This document shows positions 48,061-59,742 of a stretch of DNA of 64,000 nucleotides, piece after piece. Within the stretch, counting starts at the first letter, position 1. Each line of letters opens with the position of its first letter. The translations under genes and the position numbers were made by a program. The notes under the pieces are model-generated. The model saw only the letters and a program-made list of their open reading frames with translations, searched no databases and was not told the origin of the DNA. The stretch is from Pohlia nutans (Eukaryota > Streptophyta > Bryopsida > Bryales > Mniaceae), in the NCBI GenBank assembly GCA_022496805.1, contig CM040088.1, positions 42,497,436 to 42,561,435 on the forward strand, in the 5' to 3' direction.

Positions 48061-50690
48061 CGAATAATAAAAATTAGTCATTCTAAAAGTTATAAGAAAA
48101 TTTACCTTGTGAAACGCATTCAAACTGTTGGAGACCTGCAGAACGCAGGGCTTATGTTCGATCATGTTAAGAGGATAAAACAGTGGACGATCAATCCACC
48201 ATGGGCTGCCACGTTTACGACCCCAGTTATTGTCGTGTCATGACCATCGCGCTTTGCGATATGCAGTCTAAAGACATCGCTGCCCAAATGGTCATATGGA
48301 AGAATCTCAACGCCGTCGTCACTCGCCACGGACTTCAAAACCTTAACTGAAAGGGCTTCATGGCTGACAACGCGCAAGCAAACTAGAATGCGATACGCAT
48401 TATGTACAGAAGTTGAGATGCATCAGTCTCCATACCAGATAAAGAACAAATTTGTCTTTTCCATTGTGTTCAGTCTTTGGAGAAGCACACCAAGGCTGAC
48501 ATCAGAGATGACCTCTAAAACCAACATCGCATGCTCTGCAACGAATACAAGAACGCCTCAACGTAAACGGAGGCAGATTCTGGGTATCTCGCTATCCGAG
48601 CTTGGTGGTTGTCCTCCGAAGCTACAACTGAAGATGGATTGAGACGTCTCAACCTTTGGCTTGCCTTTTGACATTTTCAATACCGCCAATGGGGAGGCTT
48701 TATGTAGCTGGTAAGCTCCTTAACCCTAACTTGTAAACCCTAATTCTCTGTCATATGTTTTGTACCCATTTCACATCCAAACTCTAAAGGTGCATTGCTT
48801 CTCCTATACCAAGGCTTCACAGAGGACGAGTTGGCTGAAATGCCGTCGTGCAACTTGGCCGAAAGTATCTACAACAAATGAAAACAACAATCCGATGATT
48901 AAGGATCAGACCTATTTGTTGCTACAGTTCATGCCTTCGTCCGCTCCTTCATGCAGAGCGTCGCATACTACCAATATCTTAAGGGAGATAGAACAGGAAC
49001 TGGCCCTACGAAAGAAGAATTGAAGCTTCGAATCGCACAAAAGTCTACAAAGGGCACGAGGAACTCGAAATCCCTACACTAAGCATTAGTTAAGATGCCG
49101 GGTGCTGAGGAGTTCTGCACTCGAATGCCTCAACTTGAAGGAGGGGAAGTCTTCCTCTCGTTGAAGTGGAAAGCAGACGTTCCCATTGGCTTGGAATTTG
49201 ACTCGCACAGACCTGATATGATCAGCATCTCGCGTCCTCGAGTCCAGACAAGATCTACACAAAACAACGCCCTAAACCTCCCACCTCTCCAATGGGGCTG
49301 GAGGACTATCCCCAAGCATTAGAGAAGTTTGATGTGCAAGTGCAGGTACCAGCCCATGCCGCTGCAGCAGCCCTAAACCACGTTACTTCCCTGCAAGAAA
49401 CGGCTTGCGACGAGAGTCAGTGGCACATTGCTGGGCTTCCAAAATCATCTGCAAAGGCTTGTTTCGTGCAGCAGGCTGTCACTAAAAAGAAGTGCATTGC
49501 TCAAATCATACACGACGAAAAATCTACCGCTGCTCCTACGTACACAGGCTTAATGGACAATTACAGGAAAAACCGCAAGGACCTCTTGGAATTTTTCTTC
49601 TGCAATGACGACATTGAGAAGTGTATCAAAGGAACTCGCAGAAAGTGGTTTATGTCCCGCCCAAAGGTCCTCCAGATCTAGCCCGTCAATAACGGCACTA
49701 ACCTTACAGGCAAGGAGATACTTGCCCTAGAGAATGCTGGTTTTTGACTTCCACGACGGGAGGTCATATCGCCGCGAATGCTCTTCCAAGACCACCCTCT
49801 CCCTGTTGACTTGTCAACCTATGCAACTCCAGCATTCCTTGATGACGTTCCCAAATGGAGGCACGACAAAAATCTCCGCCGCAACAAGAAGAGCCCATCC
49901 ATCAAGCAAGCCAACAATTGTGTCAGTGCTGGAGCAGTTAAAGGTCGTTTACGGAAGGTGGACATGGCTTCCAGTCCGTGCCCTAGGTTGCATCGTCACA
50001 TTGGATTCCGAAATGCCTCCGACAATTCAGTAGTACCATCTTACATTTTTCCAATTCTTAGACTGCTCCTGCCTCGAAATGGCACATTGCAAGGATTTTG
50101 GACAAGTCAAAAAAGTAGTGTCACGCAGTACAAGCAGGGAATGGCAACAAGTGCAAGATGTTGATTGCGAAGGGCGGTAAGGCCACAGCTGCTCCAATCT
50201 ACCGAGGCACTAGGACGGAGTACAAAGGGACTAAACCTCAAACGACAGATTTTTTGTTTTGTCCTGACCAAATTGCACGATGTGTCTTGGAACCGAAGCG
50301 CTTCTTTGTCTTAGACCGCCCGGAAATCCCAGATCTTTGGCCCGTCTTCTTGGGTACGGACTTCACGCGTTTTGCAATTTTTCGGCATGTACGTGCCCGC
50401 ATTATCCCAGTATGACTTCTTCTGCAATTGGAAGGCGTGGCATGTACGTCAACTGCAAGCACCTTTACTATGTCTTTCGCTTCCTTTTGCAAGCTAGACT
50501 ACAAAATGGACGCTTTCATCCATGCCCCCACTCTAAGCATGGACAAAGTCCTGCAGATTCTAGTAGCCGCAGGGATAATCAAGATTCCTTAGTTTTAGAT
50601 GCCATGTTTTGTCGTGGCTTGGAAACCCTAAACCGAAGATTGGTAAATGGACTGTTGATGTTGTTTTGCAATTTAGGGGAAGAGTAGAAT
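48022..50690 (+). pseudogene. Decayed coding region, family unknown, with internal paralogy
   Basis: Scattered frames look like former exons. 49292-49681 contains STAAPTYTGLMDNY...KWFMSRPKVLQI and continues past a TAG as PVNNGTNLTGKEILALENAGF. 50158-50415 contains TAAPIYRGTRTEY...RFFVLDRPEIPDLWPVFLGTDFT, clearly a second version of the same segment. A further piece at about 50487-50589 reads LDYKMDAFIHAPTLSMDKVLQ before a stop. Several stops and frame changes are present. No known domain was recognised. The two methyltransferase-like fragments lie on the other side of the palindromic satellite in opposite orientation; a common origin is only a guess. Confidence 0.4.
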
Positions 50691-52600
50691 CATAGATTTC
50701 TATTACAAATTACAACACTATAACTTGTAGTTGATTGGAGTACTTGCCCACAAAGTGTGACTTCAACGATCATGTATTCACAAAAGAACTTAAAGCTATA
50801 ATACTATATGTTAGTCCAATTATCTCCATTTCTACTATTTTGTCCAGCCTTTTCTAGATTGACTACAAAATTTTACATTCTGCACTACAATCACACGGTC
50901 TTAGGTCCAGCGGTCATAGGTCCCCTAAAATTACTATAAATAGTAAAAATTCTAATTTTAGAAATATTTTTTCTAAAAATAACGCCAGATTTTTAATTTA
51001 GCAAGATTGTATGCTCTCCGCTCTCCAAATCAGCGCTCTCCGCTCTTACGCTCTCCGTTCTACGCTCGCACGGTAGCGTCGTTGTATGACAAGCTTGACT
51101 TTCTCCAATGTTGTTGTTTTTGGCGGCCTAAGACTTTGAAAGTCATTATTTTGGAATTTTGAGGACACTTACCCCCACCAATTAAGGCATGAGGAATCCA
51201 TTGGTGTTGTTAGATTTTTCTAAAAATGCTTACTTTGGGGATGTACTCACATGGACTTTAAATATGACTTTTTTACGGGGTTCACGTTGTTGTTTGGGTT
51301 TTACTACGTCGTAGGGCCATGTGCAAATATTCCAAAATGATATTCTACTTGATGTTTGGACCTTGTATGCATGAGCTCATAACAGATGAAATTCAATATT
51401 CCGTAAATTCATCCATGGATATCTCATATCTACGGTGGATGATGGTTAAGTGGCTTACCAATTTGGAATGCCATTTGAAATGTCTAGAACGTGGTAAACT
51501 CTATTTGGATAAATAAATAAATTTTGTATGTGTCAAAATGAGAAGTGTGTCATTTATGAAATTGCATTCTAAGTATTTTTTGTAGTTGGAGTAGCTAAGG
51601 GTTTAGAGGCCTTTCATAGGTGTATAGAATGATAATATAGACTTTCATTGAACTGTGTATAGATGAGTTTTGGAAGGATGAAGTTTGATACTTAATACTT
51701 TGACTGTGTCGGAATTGTACCTTCATTCATGAAAGTCATGAAATTGGAATCCATGTCCACGTAAAAAAGGTAACAAGTTCAAAACATCTATAATCAATGA
51801 AATTCATAAAATATACCACCTCATACAAGTGTTTGGATAAACTAATATGTCCATGCAAATTAAAATACAACGTTTAACACTATATTCATTAATTTTGGAA
51901 TTTTCGTGGTTCCAAAATGACATCATTTTTTATGTAAATCATATTTGTTTTTAAATAAGTGAAGTGTATATTTTTTATTTTAATTTTGAATGATATTATA
52001 TGAATTATAGAAATAGAATTATCGTAGCTCTAATACAATAATTTTGTCAAAAGTCCCAAAATTAAACCAAATTCCCAATTTAATGAATATGGTGTTGTTT
52101 GCTGTATTTTACGGAACTCGATTCATGAAAGTCATGGAATTTGACTCTAAGTACATGTACAAAGTGTAACAATAAGTCCAAAATATCTCAAATTCATGGA
52201 GGGAATTAAATATTTCACTCCATGCAAGTATTTGAATAGATTATTACGTCCATGAAAATTAAAATACAATGCTTGTTGTATTATAAGGAATTTAGTTTAT
52301 GAAAGTCACGAATTAGAGTCCACGTACATGTAAAAAAGGTTTGAAGAAGTTTTGAAAATCACAAACACGTAAACTTTGTATGGATGAGTTGTGGATGGAT
52401 GACGTTTGGTATTTTAATACTTTAGTTTCATTGAGGTTCTACCTTAAGGATTGGATGAAGAATTGAAAGACCAATTTGGAGAGCATGAACATTATACAAT
52501 TAATCATGATAGAAGACACACAAGAATAATAATAAGATAAAAGACATATAGTGGTAATAGTATGATAAAAAGTATATAGTAGTAGTATACTAAAAGATAT
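50691..52600. other. AT-rich intergenic DNA with a short CTCTCCGCT repeat
   Basis: No gene is visible. CTCTCCG(C/T)T-type units repeat about five times at 51012-51065. Short ATAGTAGTA-type repeats occur at 52545-52635. Confidence 0.5.
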
Positions 52601-52662
52601 ATAGTAGTAATAGTATAATAAAAAATATATAGATATAAGGCACTCTTCAAATATTCATTTAA

Positions 52663-53204
52663 CCCCTAAGCGCTCAAACGACCATTTTCTGGTTGCTGCC
52701 TGAATCTAACGGGCTGCCGGAAAAAAAATATATTTTTTTGAAAAAATAAAAAATACTTTAAAATACTACATCAAGTCTACTTTCCAACCCGATTTGAATT
52801 ATGGCAATCCGAGTTAAACTCCACCCGGGAGAATTTTTCAAAGTAGACCACCTCAATATTGTTTTAGTGTTATAAAATTTGTTATTTGGGGAAAGTAATG
52901 ATGATCCCTCCATCCTTTTCTTTTGCTTTTTTGAAGTTTACAATAGATAGCCCAACTTTAACTAATCATACTAAATTTCGAACTTTAAAATTGAAAATTA
53001 TAATTTATACAGATTTTCAAAGGTTAATGCTTTTAAATTCATTAAAAATTTATCTAAAGTTATTTTTGGAAGTTTGACCGTACGAATAACTTGTAGAGAT
53101 GATACTCTACATTTTGTCTATTGAACCAAACTTCATTAAACATATAAAAGGCACATATTATAACACATCTATGTTTTGTCCAATACCCCTCGGGCTTTTA
53201 GGGG
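52663..53204. mobile_element. TTAA-type MITE, second subfamily, 542 bp
   Basis: Starts CCCCTAAGCGCTCAAACGACC and ends with the complement of CCCCTAAAAGCCCGAGGGG. Flanked by TTAA (52659-52662, 53205-53208). Inverted relative of 17370-17881. It sits inside a dispersed repeat whose empty version is at 40046-40170. Confidence 0.85.
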
Positions 53205-53290
53205 TTAACTAACATTGGCCCCTCAAAAGAAATTATAGTCTTTTTCATCTTCCTATTTATGTATAAATTTTTCATTTCATATCTTTTATG

Positions 53291-54035
53291 TTATATCAAC
53301 CCTTAAAGGACATGGACTCAAATGGCGAGCAACCCAAAGGAATCAAATCAATATTCTCACCCTACGGGCATTTTTGCCATAGTTGCCCCGATGTTGTGAT
53401 AAGGCATAATTTTTTTGAAAAAATAAACTCTAATCACGAGGTGGGGACGTGTCCGGTTGGTGGGGTCGGGCTGGGTCGGCAGGGATCAGCCAGGACTGAC
53501 ACATTGCCGGCAGATTTGTTTACATTAGTATATATATTAATACATATTAGTTACGTTACACGTAAAATAAACATAAAATAAACACTCTAAACAAAGAGAT
53601 GATTTTACTCAAAGTTTTTGATCATTACACATCAATAAATTTCAACCAAAGAGTTTTATTTTGAATAATTAAATATCATCTGTGACTAACGTCACTAATT
53701 TCTATTTTTGGGGTTACTGACACATGATATTTAATTGTTCAATATAAAACTCCTCAATTGAGGTTTATTCATGTGTACTGACCAAGAACTTTGTGTAAAA
53801 TCATCTGGGATTTTAATAGATTTTTTTGGGATTAAAATAGACGCTTTGGGGACACTGCGTTTTTCTATTCGAATCAGGGTTGTCGCATCACATCGCGTCG
53901 CGACGCCCATATGTCCGTCACAACGTCAGTGCTGAGGGCTCGCGTCTGTCAGGATCGAATATCCTTGTGCAGTTTCCACGACAGGGGGTAAAATGTTTAC
54001 TCTACTGGACAAAGTAGATGAAAGTGGCTTCGGCA
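53291..54035. other. Intergenic DNA, no gene seen
   Basis: Contains a GC-rich patch (about 53440-53515), a CGCGTCGCGACGC palindrome (about 53904) and AT-rich DNA. A CAACCCTTAAAGGACATGG stretch at 53299 resembles a single degenerate end of the CCCCTAA family, without a partner. Confidence 0.45.
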
Positions 54036-54039
54036 TAGA

Positions 54040-54480
54040 TGGACAGCCCCGTTAGACGGTCCTGTTGGACGTCCGCCCTAGACGGTCTAGTCGAACGGCC
54101 ACTCAACAGTCCTGTTGGACGGTTTAGGATTTCGGGTCTGGATGGCCTTTGTTGACGTTCTAGGTGGACGGCCCCCGTGGACGGTCCAGCCGACCAGCTA
54201 GACGTCCCGTTTGGAAATTCGAGGTCGACGGTCCTGATAGACGCCCCGTGGACGGTCCAGCTGGACGGTCCTGCCCGACGGTTTCAGCTGGACGGCCCCG
54301 ATGGACGGACGAAGTGGACGGCCTCACCCAACCTGTCCTGCTGGACGTCTTCACTGGACATACTAGAAGGACGACCCCACCCAATGGTTTAGGTTGTCTA
54401 ATCAACGAACGACAGTGATGGACGGTCGAGATTGACCGTTTAGCTGGACGACCCCAGTGGACAAAATTTATGGTTTACGC
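54040..54480. repeat. GGACGG-rich array, left
   Basis: Some 25 irregularly spaced copies of (T/G)GGACGG(C/T) with spacers such as TCCAGC or CCCCGT, including inverted pairs such as CCAGCTGGACGG. The motif is the same as in the array at 59743-60370 on the other side of the coiled-coil/zinc-finger pseudogene. Confidence 0.75.
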
Positions 54481-54615
54481 AATTCTAGAGAGTAAGTGAA
54501 ACTACGACAGTGTAGCTTTAGGAATAATGTTAAATAGCATAACACGCGCGTATATATATACACATAGTGAGATTTTGTTGAAAATTTTACAATGTTATTA
54601 GCTAGATTTCAATAT

Positions 54616-54706
54616 TTACACTTTATGGGAAGATATACATTTCATGGAAAAATATACACTTCATGGAAAAATTTATATTTCATGGAAAAATGTACACTTA
54701 TAAAGG
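54616..54706. repeat. Four ~20-bp tandem repeats (ATATACACTTCATGGAAAAA)
   Basis: Units of the type ATATACACTTCATGGAAAAA repeat about four times just downstream of the 3' end of the minus-strand pseudogene. Confidence 0.75.
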
Positions 54707-57276
54707 AGTTGTCAATTCATCTTATAATTCAGATTCATATTCTTCATCCGTTTCTGGTTCAAGAATGCCTCGAGCTATACTGGCTTCCAAAAAAGCTTTC
54801 AACCCTTCTTTTTCTTGCAATTGCGTCAATATGGTCACTATGTCATGATCATATTTATTATGCCAATGACTAAAAATTGCCTTCAATGCTTCTGCCTCGG
54901 CAAATGTCTGATCCGTAAGATGCTGCATTTGCAAATTGAAATCCATTTCGCATAGAATTCTAAAAGGTTGTCCCGTCGAGTTATATACTAGGCCAAATGG
55001 GTGTGGTGCACGTACAAAAATGTCTTGTTCGGCATCCCAATGACCACCAGCAAGTTGGGCGAAATAATTCTACTTCACAACTTGAGGATCGAGAAAGATC
55101 GTTTTACTCACTTTCGTCACTTGTTGGTTGCTGTCCCATCCAAAACCTCCACTGTTTGTACTAGGAGGTGCTTTTCTGAGTGAGACCACTTCCACATCCA
55201 CACCATGTCCTTCTCCCATTCCGTTTTATTGGAGTCGCCTGATAAATTCTCCGCGTATTCATATTGTGACGGCATGTGGTTTTCAAGCCCAAACATTTTC
55301 TACAAACGGGGGTGAAACGGGGCCTTGCACTCCGCACATCTTCTCCTTATCACCGTGTGCGGAATGAGACAAGGGGGATGGTACAAATGTGAACATGTAT
55401 CGGGACTCCATAAACCCTTTGGGCCAAATGGGTTTTGATACACAACGCATGCCGATCCACCTTTCACATAGTTAGGCACGGTGGGCCACACGAGAGGTTT
55501 AGGAACGAGCCGTTGTTCGTCCTATTCTTCTGCACTGCCTAACTCTCTATGGCAGTACCGTTCAATTTCAAATTGGAACCCTAAAGCTAGATCGTTGTTC
55601 CAATCAATGCTCGAGTTGGTTCGGTTTGTTGGCAAATCATTGGCAAACATTCCATCAATGAATGGCTATGATGTCATGCCAAAGTAGCGTTGGATTCCAT
55701 CCCCAAACACTGCCGCTACCTTCCTAACCTCACGCTGCATTTGTTCTGACTCATTTTGTGCCAAAGTGAGACCCAACTTCATAAAGCACATGCTGTGCAT
55801 CATTTTCTCTCGATCAGGGTTCTCTGGCCATCTCTGTTGCAACTGAGCCCTCAATGCCTGCACTTCTTCCACCGCCTTAGTCGCACGTTCTTGAAACATT
55901 CGGACTTCAGAGATTCTTTCTTCGAGTTTGAGTCTCACCCTCCTTTCCGTGCGTTGTCGCCGCAATTTCCTTTGGTCCATCTCCGTCTTAGAAAGGTGGA
56001 TTCCTTTAAATGCCTTGTTAAGTACTTCTATATCGGAATCGACTTTTTCAATACGGGCTTGTGTGACCCTTAGTGCGGTCGATGACTCCTCCAACTGGCC
56101 TAGAACGTGTTCTACCTTCTTCTTGGCCCTCTCCGCTCGTGATTGCATAGCAAGGAATGTGGTTCGGTCAACGTTTCCCTCATTCGATGCACTGGTTTCA
56201 CTAGCGCTCGTACTTGCGAAGACAGAGGTTCCGACAAGTGTCTGTGGTCTTGTCACGAATGCTGCATCCGTTCCAAGGACCGCCCTCTTGTCCAACAAGC
56301 CAAATGTCTCTCGACTACGTCGTCCAGCGGCACGACCGGCGGTGAGACCTCATTACTAAGCCGACGCTGGCGGTTTACGGCTTCGGCAAATTGGGCCCTT
56401 AGTCTTGCATTGTCGACCTCTAGGGCGTGTCTCACTTCATTCTCTCTAGCAAGATCACACTACTAGAAAATCGTGACCGAATCAACAGAAAATCAACTGA
56501 TTTATGTTGTCTGGGGCACTGCAATGACCGATTTCACTAATTTTTAAACTTTTTGTAAAAATCAACAAATTGTTACCTACTTTATGTTGATTTGAATAGT
56601 GCGATGACTAAATCAACAAAATTTTAGTGAATCTAGAATCTTTTTTGGAATCTTTTTGGAATATTCTATAATCTTTTGGAATATTCTACAATCCATTGGA
56701 ATATTTCAGGAATATTTGGAATCTTTTGCAATTTATGGACTCGACTACGTATGTTTATAAGATCTTGGAATGTTATTATACCATAGCACTAGGGCAAGGT
56801 TGGTATATTGATGCCAAATAATTAATTAACTCTCGAAACCATGAGTCATGATTTCAAACCATTTTCCACTTTTGAGTAAGCCCTTTTTGATACAATATTT
56901 GTTGAATACAATTATTTTACAAGATGTGAATTTTTTAATAAACTTGTGTTTTACTATTAAGTTAATGCCTAGAATTTTTTTGATCAATTCAAGTTGCAAT
57001 TAAAAAGTTATTTTTCAAGAGGTGATTCTTTTTTGAATTTTGCGTAATTTTGGGCACCCATGACAAATAGATCCAATTGGTTTTAAATTCTTTATACAAA
57101 CTCTAAACAAGATTGTGAACATAATCCCCAAAGTTGAAAAACATCAAAGCACAAAATTATGACTCTCAAAACACTTAAAACATTTAAAACACCCTCATTT
57201 GGACAACATTTAAAACTCCATGGTTGAAGTTCTATGTACTTTGAAAGTTTTTTTAACTTAATCATTCACAATTTAA

Positions 57277-57848
57277 CCCCTAAAGGACCGGGGGGTGTTG
57301 AACTTAGCTCTTGTTTTCTTGACTAGCTCTTGTAGCAAGCTCAATGCCTTATTAGTGTGGGGTAATTCTGACGATCGGCACCGTTGAAACTAAAGAAGAC
57401 TTACGTAGCTTTTTTATGAAAAAAAGATCAACAAAATTGCACAATTTTGAGAAATGCCACCGTTGAGAAGATTGATGGAACTTGTTTGGGGTATTTTGTA
57501 CACATGCTGAAATCGGATTGTTCAAAAGTGCTCCAAAAATTTTGAAAGTTTTATTGTGAGTAGAAATCATCATTTAAAACATGTGAAAAAAATTTCAAGG
57601 AATTTGGAGGTGTAAAGAGAAAGATATGAGGGTCTGAAGTGACGCCTAGATATCCACCGTGCAACTCAAAAAAATCACCAAAAATCGCTCACTTGATGAA
57701 TTTCCAATCAATAAGTACCTACAGATTTGGCTCTCGAAAAGAGCCAGGGTCTCCTTGTTGCTCATCCTACAATTCAAAGCCCAAGAACCGGAATTTTCTC
57801 ACTTTCTAGTTCTAAAAGCCACATGGGGGCCTTACGATCCTTTAGGGG
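57277..57848. mobile_element. TTAA-type element with CCCCTAAAGGA ends, 572 bp
   Basis: Starts CCCCTAAAGGACCGGGG and ends with the complement of CCCCTAAAGGATCGTAAG. TTAA flanks it at 57273-57276 and 57849-57852. Nested in the CACTA element. It shares its terminal 11 bp with the 1177-bp element at 40687. Non-coding. Confidence 0.85.
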
Positions 57849-57858
57849 TTAAAAAAAA

Positions 57859-58217
57859 AAACTCAGCAGACTTTGGCGGCCATTTTGTCATAGTAGAATA
57901 ACTTTTTTTGAAAGTCTTTGAACTAAGAAAAGCTGGTAAATCAAGTTAAGTTACATCTCCAAAAATCCGTTTGTGATTTTGAGCCTCCATTCAAAAGTTA
58001 TAGACAAAATACAGAGTGGGGTAGCGAGGAATATTTTCTTTGATATTTTCAAACACCCTCTCTGAATTTTGTCTATAACTTTTGAATGGAGGCTTAAAAT
58101 CACAATTAGATTTTTGGAGATGAAACTTAACTTGATTTCCTAGCTTTTCTTAGTGTAAAGAGTTTTGAAAAAAGTTATTCTACTATGACAAAATGGCCGC
58201 CAAAGTCTGCTGAGTTT
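57859..58217. mobile_element. Hairpin (foldback) element, ~359 bp
   Basis: Two ~155-bp arms are inverted copies: AAACTCAGCAGACTTTGGCG at 57859 pairs with its complement ending at 58217, and the similarity continues to the loop at about 58015-58060. Scattered mismatches are present. A transcript through it would fold into a long hairpin, a potential small-RNA source. Confidence 0.8.
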
Positions 58218-58271
58218 GAAAACACAAAATAGTAAGTGTATATATAAGAAACAAATCATGCATTGTTCATC

Positions 58272-58400
58272 AAGTTCTAGTGGTGGTGAATTGGTTAGTG
58301 AGAAGAGTCATAAGAATGAGGTCCCGAGTTCAAACCCGAGTGGTGACTGTGTGTACATAGCTTGGCTGCCCGGAAGTGTCAGGTAGCCAAAAAAAAAGGA
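58272..58400 (+). mobile_element. tRNA-derived SINE, ~130 bp
   Basis: The tRNA-like head has an A-box-like TGGTGGTGAATTGGTTAG and a B-box GAGTTCAAACCC (about 58327) and ends GTAGCCAAAAAAAAA. The body ending resembles that of the SINE at 38644. No clear target duplication was seen. Confidence 0.65.
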
Positions 58401-59742
58401 TTTTTGCCCGAAAAATCCGGGTAGTGAAAAAAATGTTTTTTTTCTTAATTTTTAAGTTTTCATTTTTTATTTGACCAAATCAACAGAAAAAATTAAACAG
58501 ATTTCTGTTGATGGATGACCGGAACAACGCGACCGAATCAACAGAAACTATCAACTCTTCTCTGTTGATTTGGACGCTGAATTTTCTAGTAGTGTCACCC
58601 GTGTGTTTTCTAGCCAACTCCTGCTTCTCCGCCTCCAATGTCTGCACCAGGGCCTGCAATCTGCGGATGCTGCGCTTCTTTCACTGGTTGTGTTTCGAAG
58701 CAGAACATTACTTCAAGGGATAACTTCTGCGTTCACATCCTCGTGTTGTGTCCCCTTCTCTTCCAAACGCGGAACTTCGTTGACCAATGGAGGATTTAGT
58801 TGGTTCGGCTCGACCACCCCAAGATGCTCCATTCCTGCACCGTCGAGTACCATGTCCATTGCATTCTGCTGAGCGTCGTGTGTTGCTCCCTTGTTGCACC
58901 TCCTCGCCATCCACTTCTATCATATTTATGTTTGTTGTTGCTTTCCTCATATCCCTTGCCAATAATTCCAACGGCACATCTGGATTTGAAAGAATGTGGC
59001 GAAGTGTGCTAGGAAATCGACCATTTCTGGGCCGAATTGCATATGTCGTCCAATCCTTATCATTTCTCAAAAATATCTCTGCATACGCCATTTGTCACAA
59101 CAAGAGAGTCCCGTCCTTCTTTCTGGTAGATGCTCCCCATAGAGCTAGCGACACTTCAAGCAATGGCTTCTTGAACGGTCCATGCAGACATTGTTTAATG
59201 ATCACGTTTCCTGACCGCATGGTAGTTTTGTAACGGCTAAATTCCAAATGACAGTTGATGTGAGCCTAATCCACGTACATGCTACAAGTTCTTCTGTTCT
59301 ATGGGTCAGACACATCTTCCTAGCCAGGATTAGCCAAAATGTGACGAGCGTTGAAAACATCCTATTGTAAGACTGCCATGTTCCCCCTTTTTATTTTGCG
59401 CGGGTTATCATCCTCATGTCTTGAATCTGGAGTTTCCATGCCCCTCATGTCTACCATGTCCCTGGTGTCCGCCATGTCCTCCGTCTCAATAAAACTGCCC
59501 AAACACAAGCAAATGTATGTGGGTCGTATATGAGATCAGATGCAAAAGTTGTATTGCTCCCTATTGCCAACTAACATATGACAAAACAAAACCCACTGAA
59601 GCTTGTGTTCCTCCCAAGTTATGAAGCAAGGCTTTGTGCAAACCAAGACTTCACAGCTCAAAAGAGAAAGCATGGATCCACAATGAGGCCCTGTTCATCT
59701 TTTACTCTCATGCTCACCAAACCAATTAGGGACAGTCATTTA

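Larger units (their letters stand above)
56458..58594. mobile_element. Non-autonomous CACTA element, 2137 bp, with nested insertions
   Basis: Starts CACTACTAGAAAAT and ends with the complement of CACTACTAGAAAATTC. Flanked by a 3-bp TCA duplication (56455-56457, 58595-58597). Repeated ATCAACAGAAA motifs lie near both ends, as in En/Spm subterminal repeats. Removing the element and one TCA rejoins the coiled-coil frame of the host pseudogene. It carries a TTAA element, a hairpin element and a SINE, and no transposase. Confidence 0.9.
54722..59475 (-). pseudogene. Coiled-coil and zinc-finger-like protein, decayed, split by a CACTA element
   Basis: Read on the minus strand: a possible start at 59475 (MADTRDMVDMRG); a conserved-looking block at 59250-58900 (KQCLHGPFKKPLLEV, KDWTTYAIRPRNGRF, SNPDVPLELLARD); a long coiled coil interrupted by the CACTA element (KKRSIRRLQALVQTLEAEKQ ... 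GDLARENEVRHALEVDNARL); more coiled coil (56298-55666); a Cys/His cluster at 55491-55300 with CSHLYHPPCLIPHTVIRRRC and CAEC, resembling a RING/PHD-type zinc site; and an acidic end (54946-54722). The same frame carries at least seven stops (for example TAG at about 59360, TGA before 59091, TAA and TGA at 58700-58640) plus one shift near 56355. I do not recognise the family. Its position between two GGACGG arrays suggests it may belong to a mobile element. Confidence 0.6.

Noticed and set aside
54164..54418. 84-aa and 71-aa frames in the GGACGG array
   Set aside because: The peptides simply repeat the array motif (DGP, RPA, VDG) and appear on both strands.
58272..58400. Functional tRNA gene
   Set aside because: A- and B-box-like motifs are present, but no complete cloverleaf with anticodon arm can be drawn, and an A-rich tail follows; SINE preferred.
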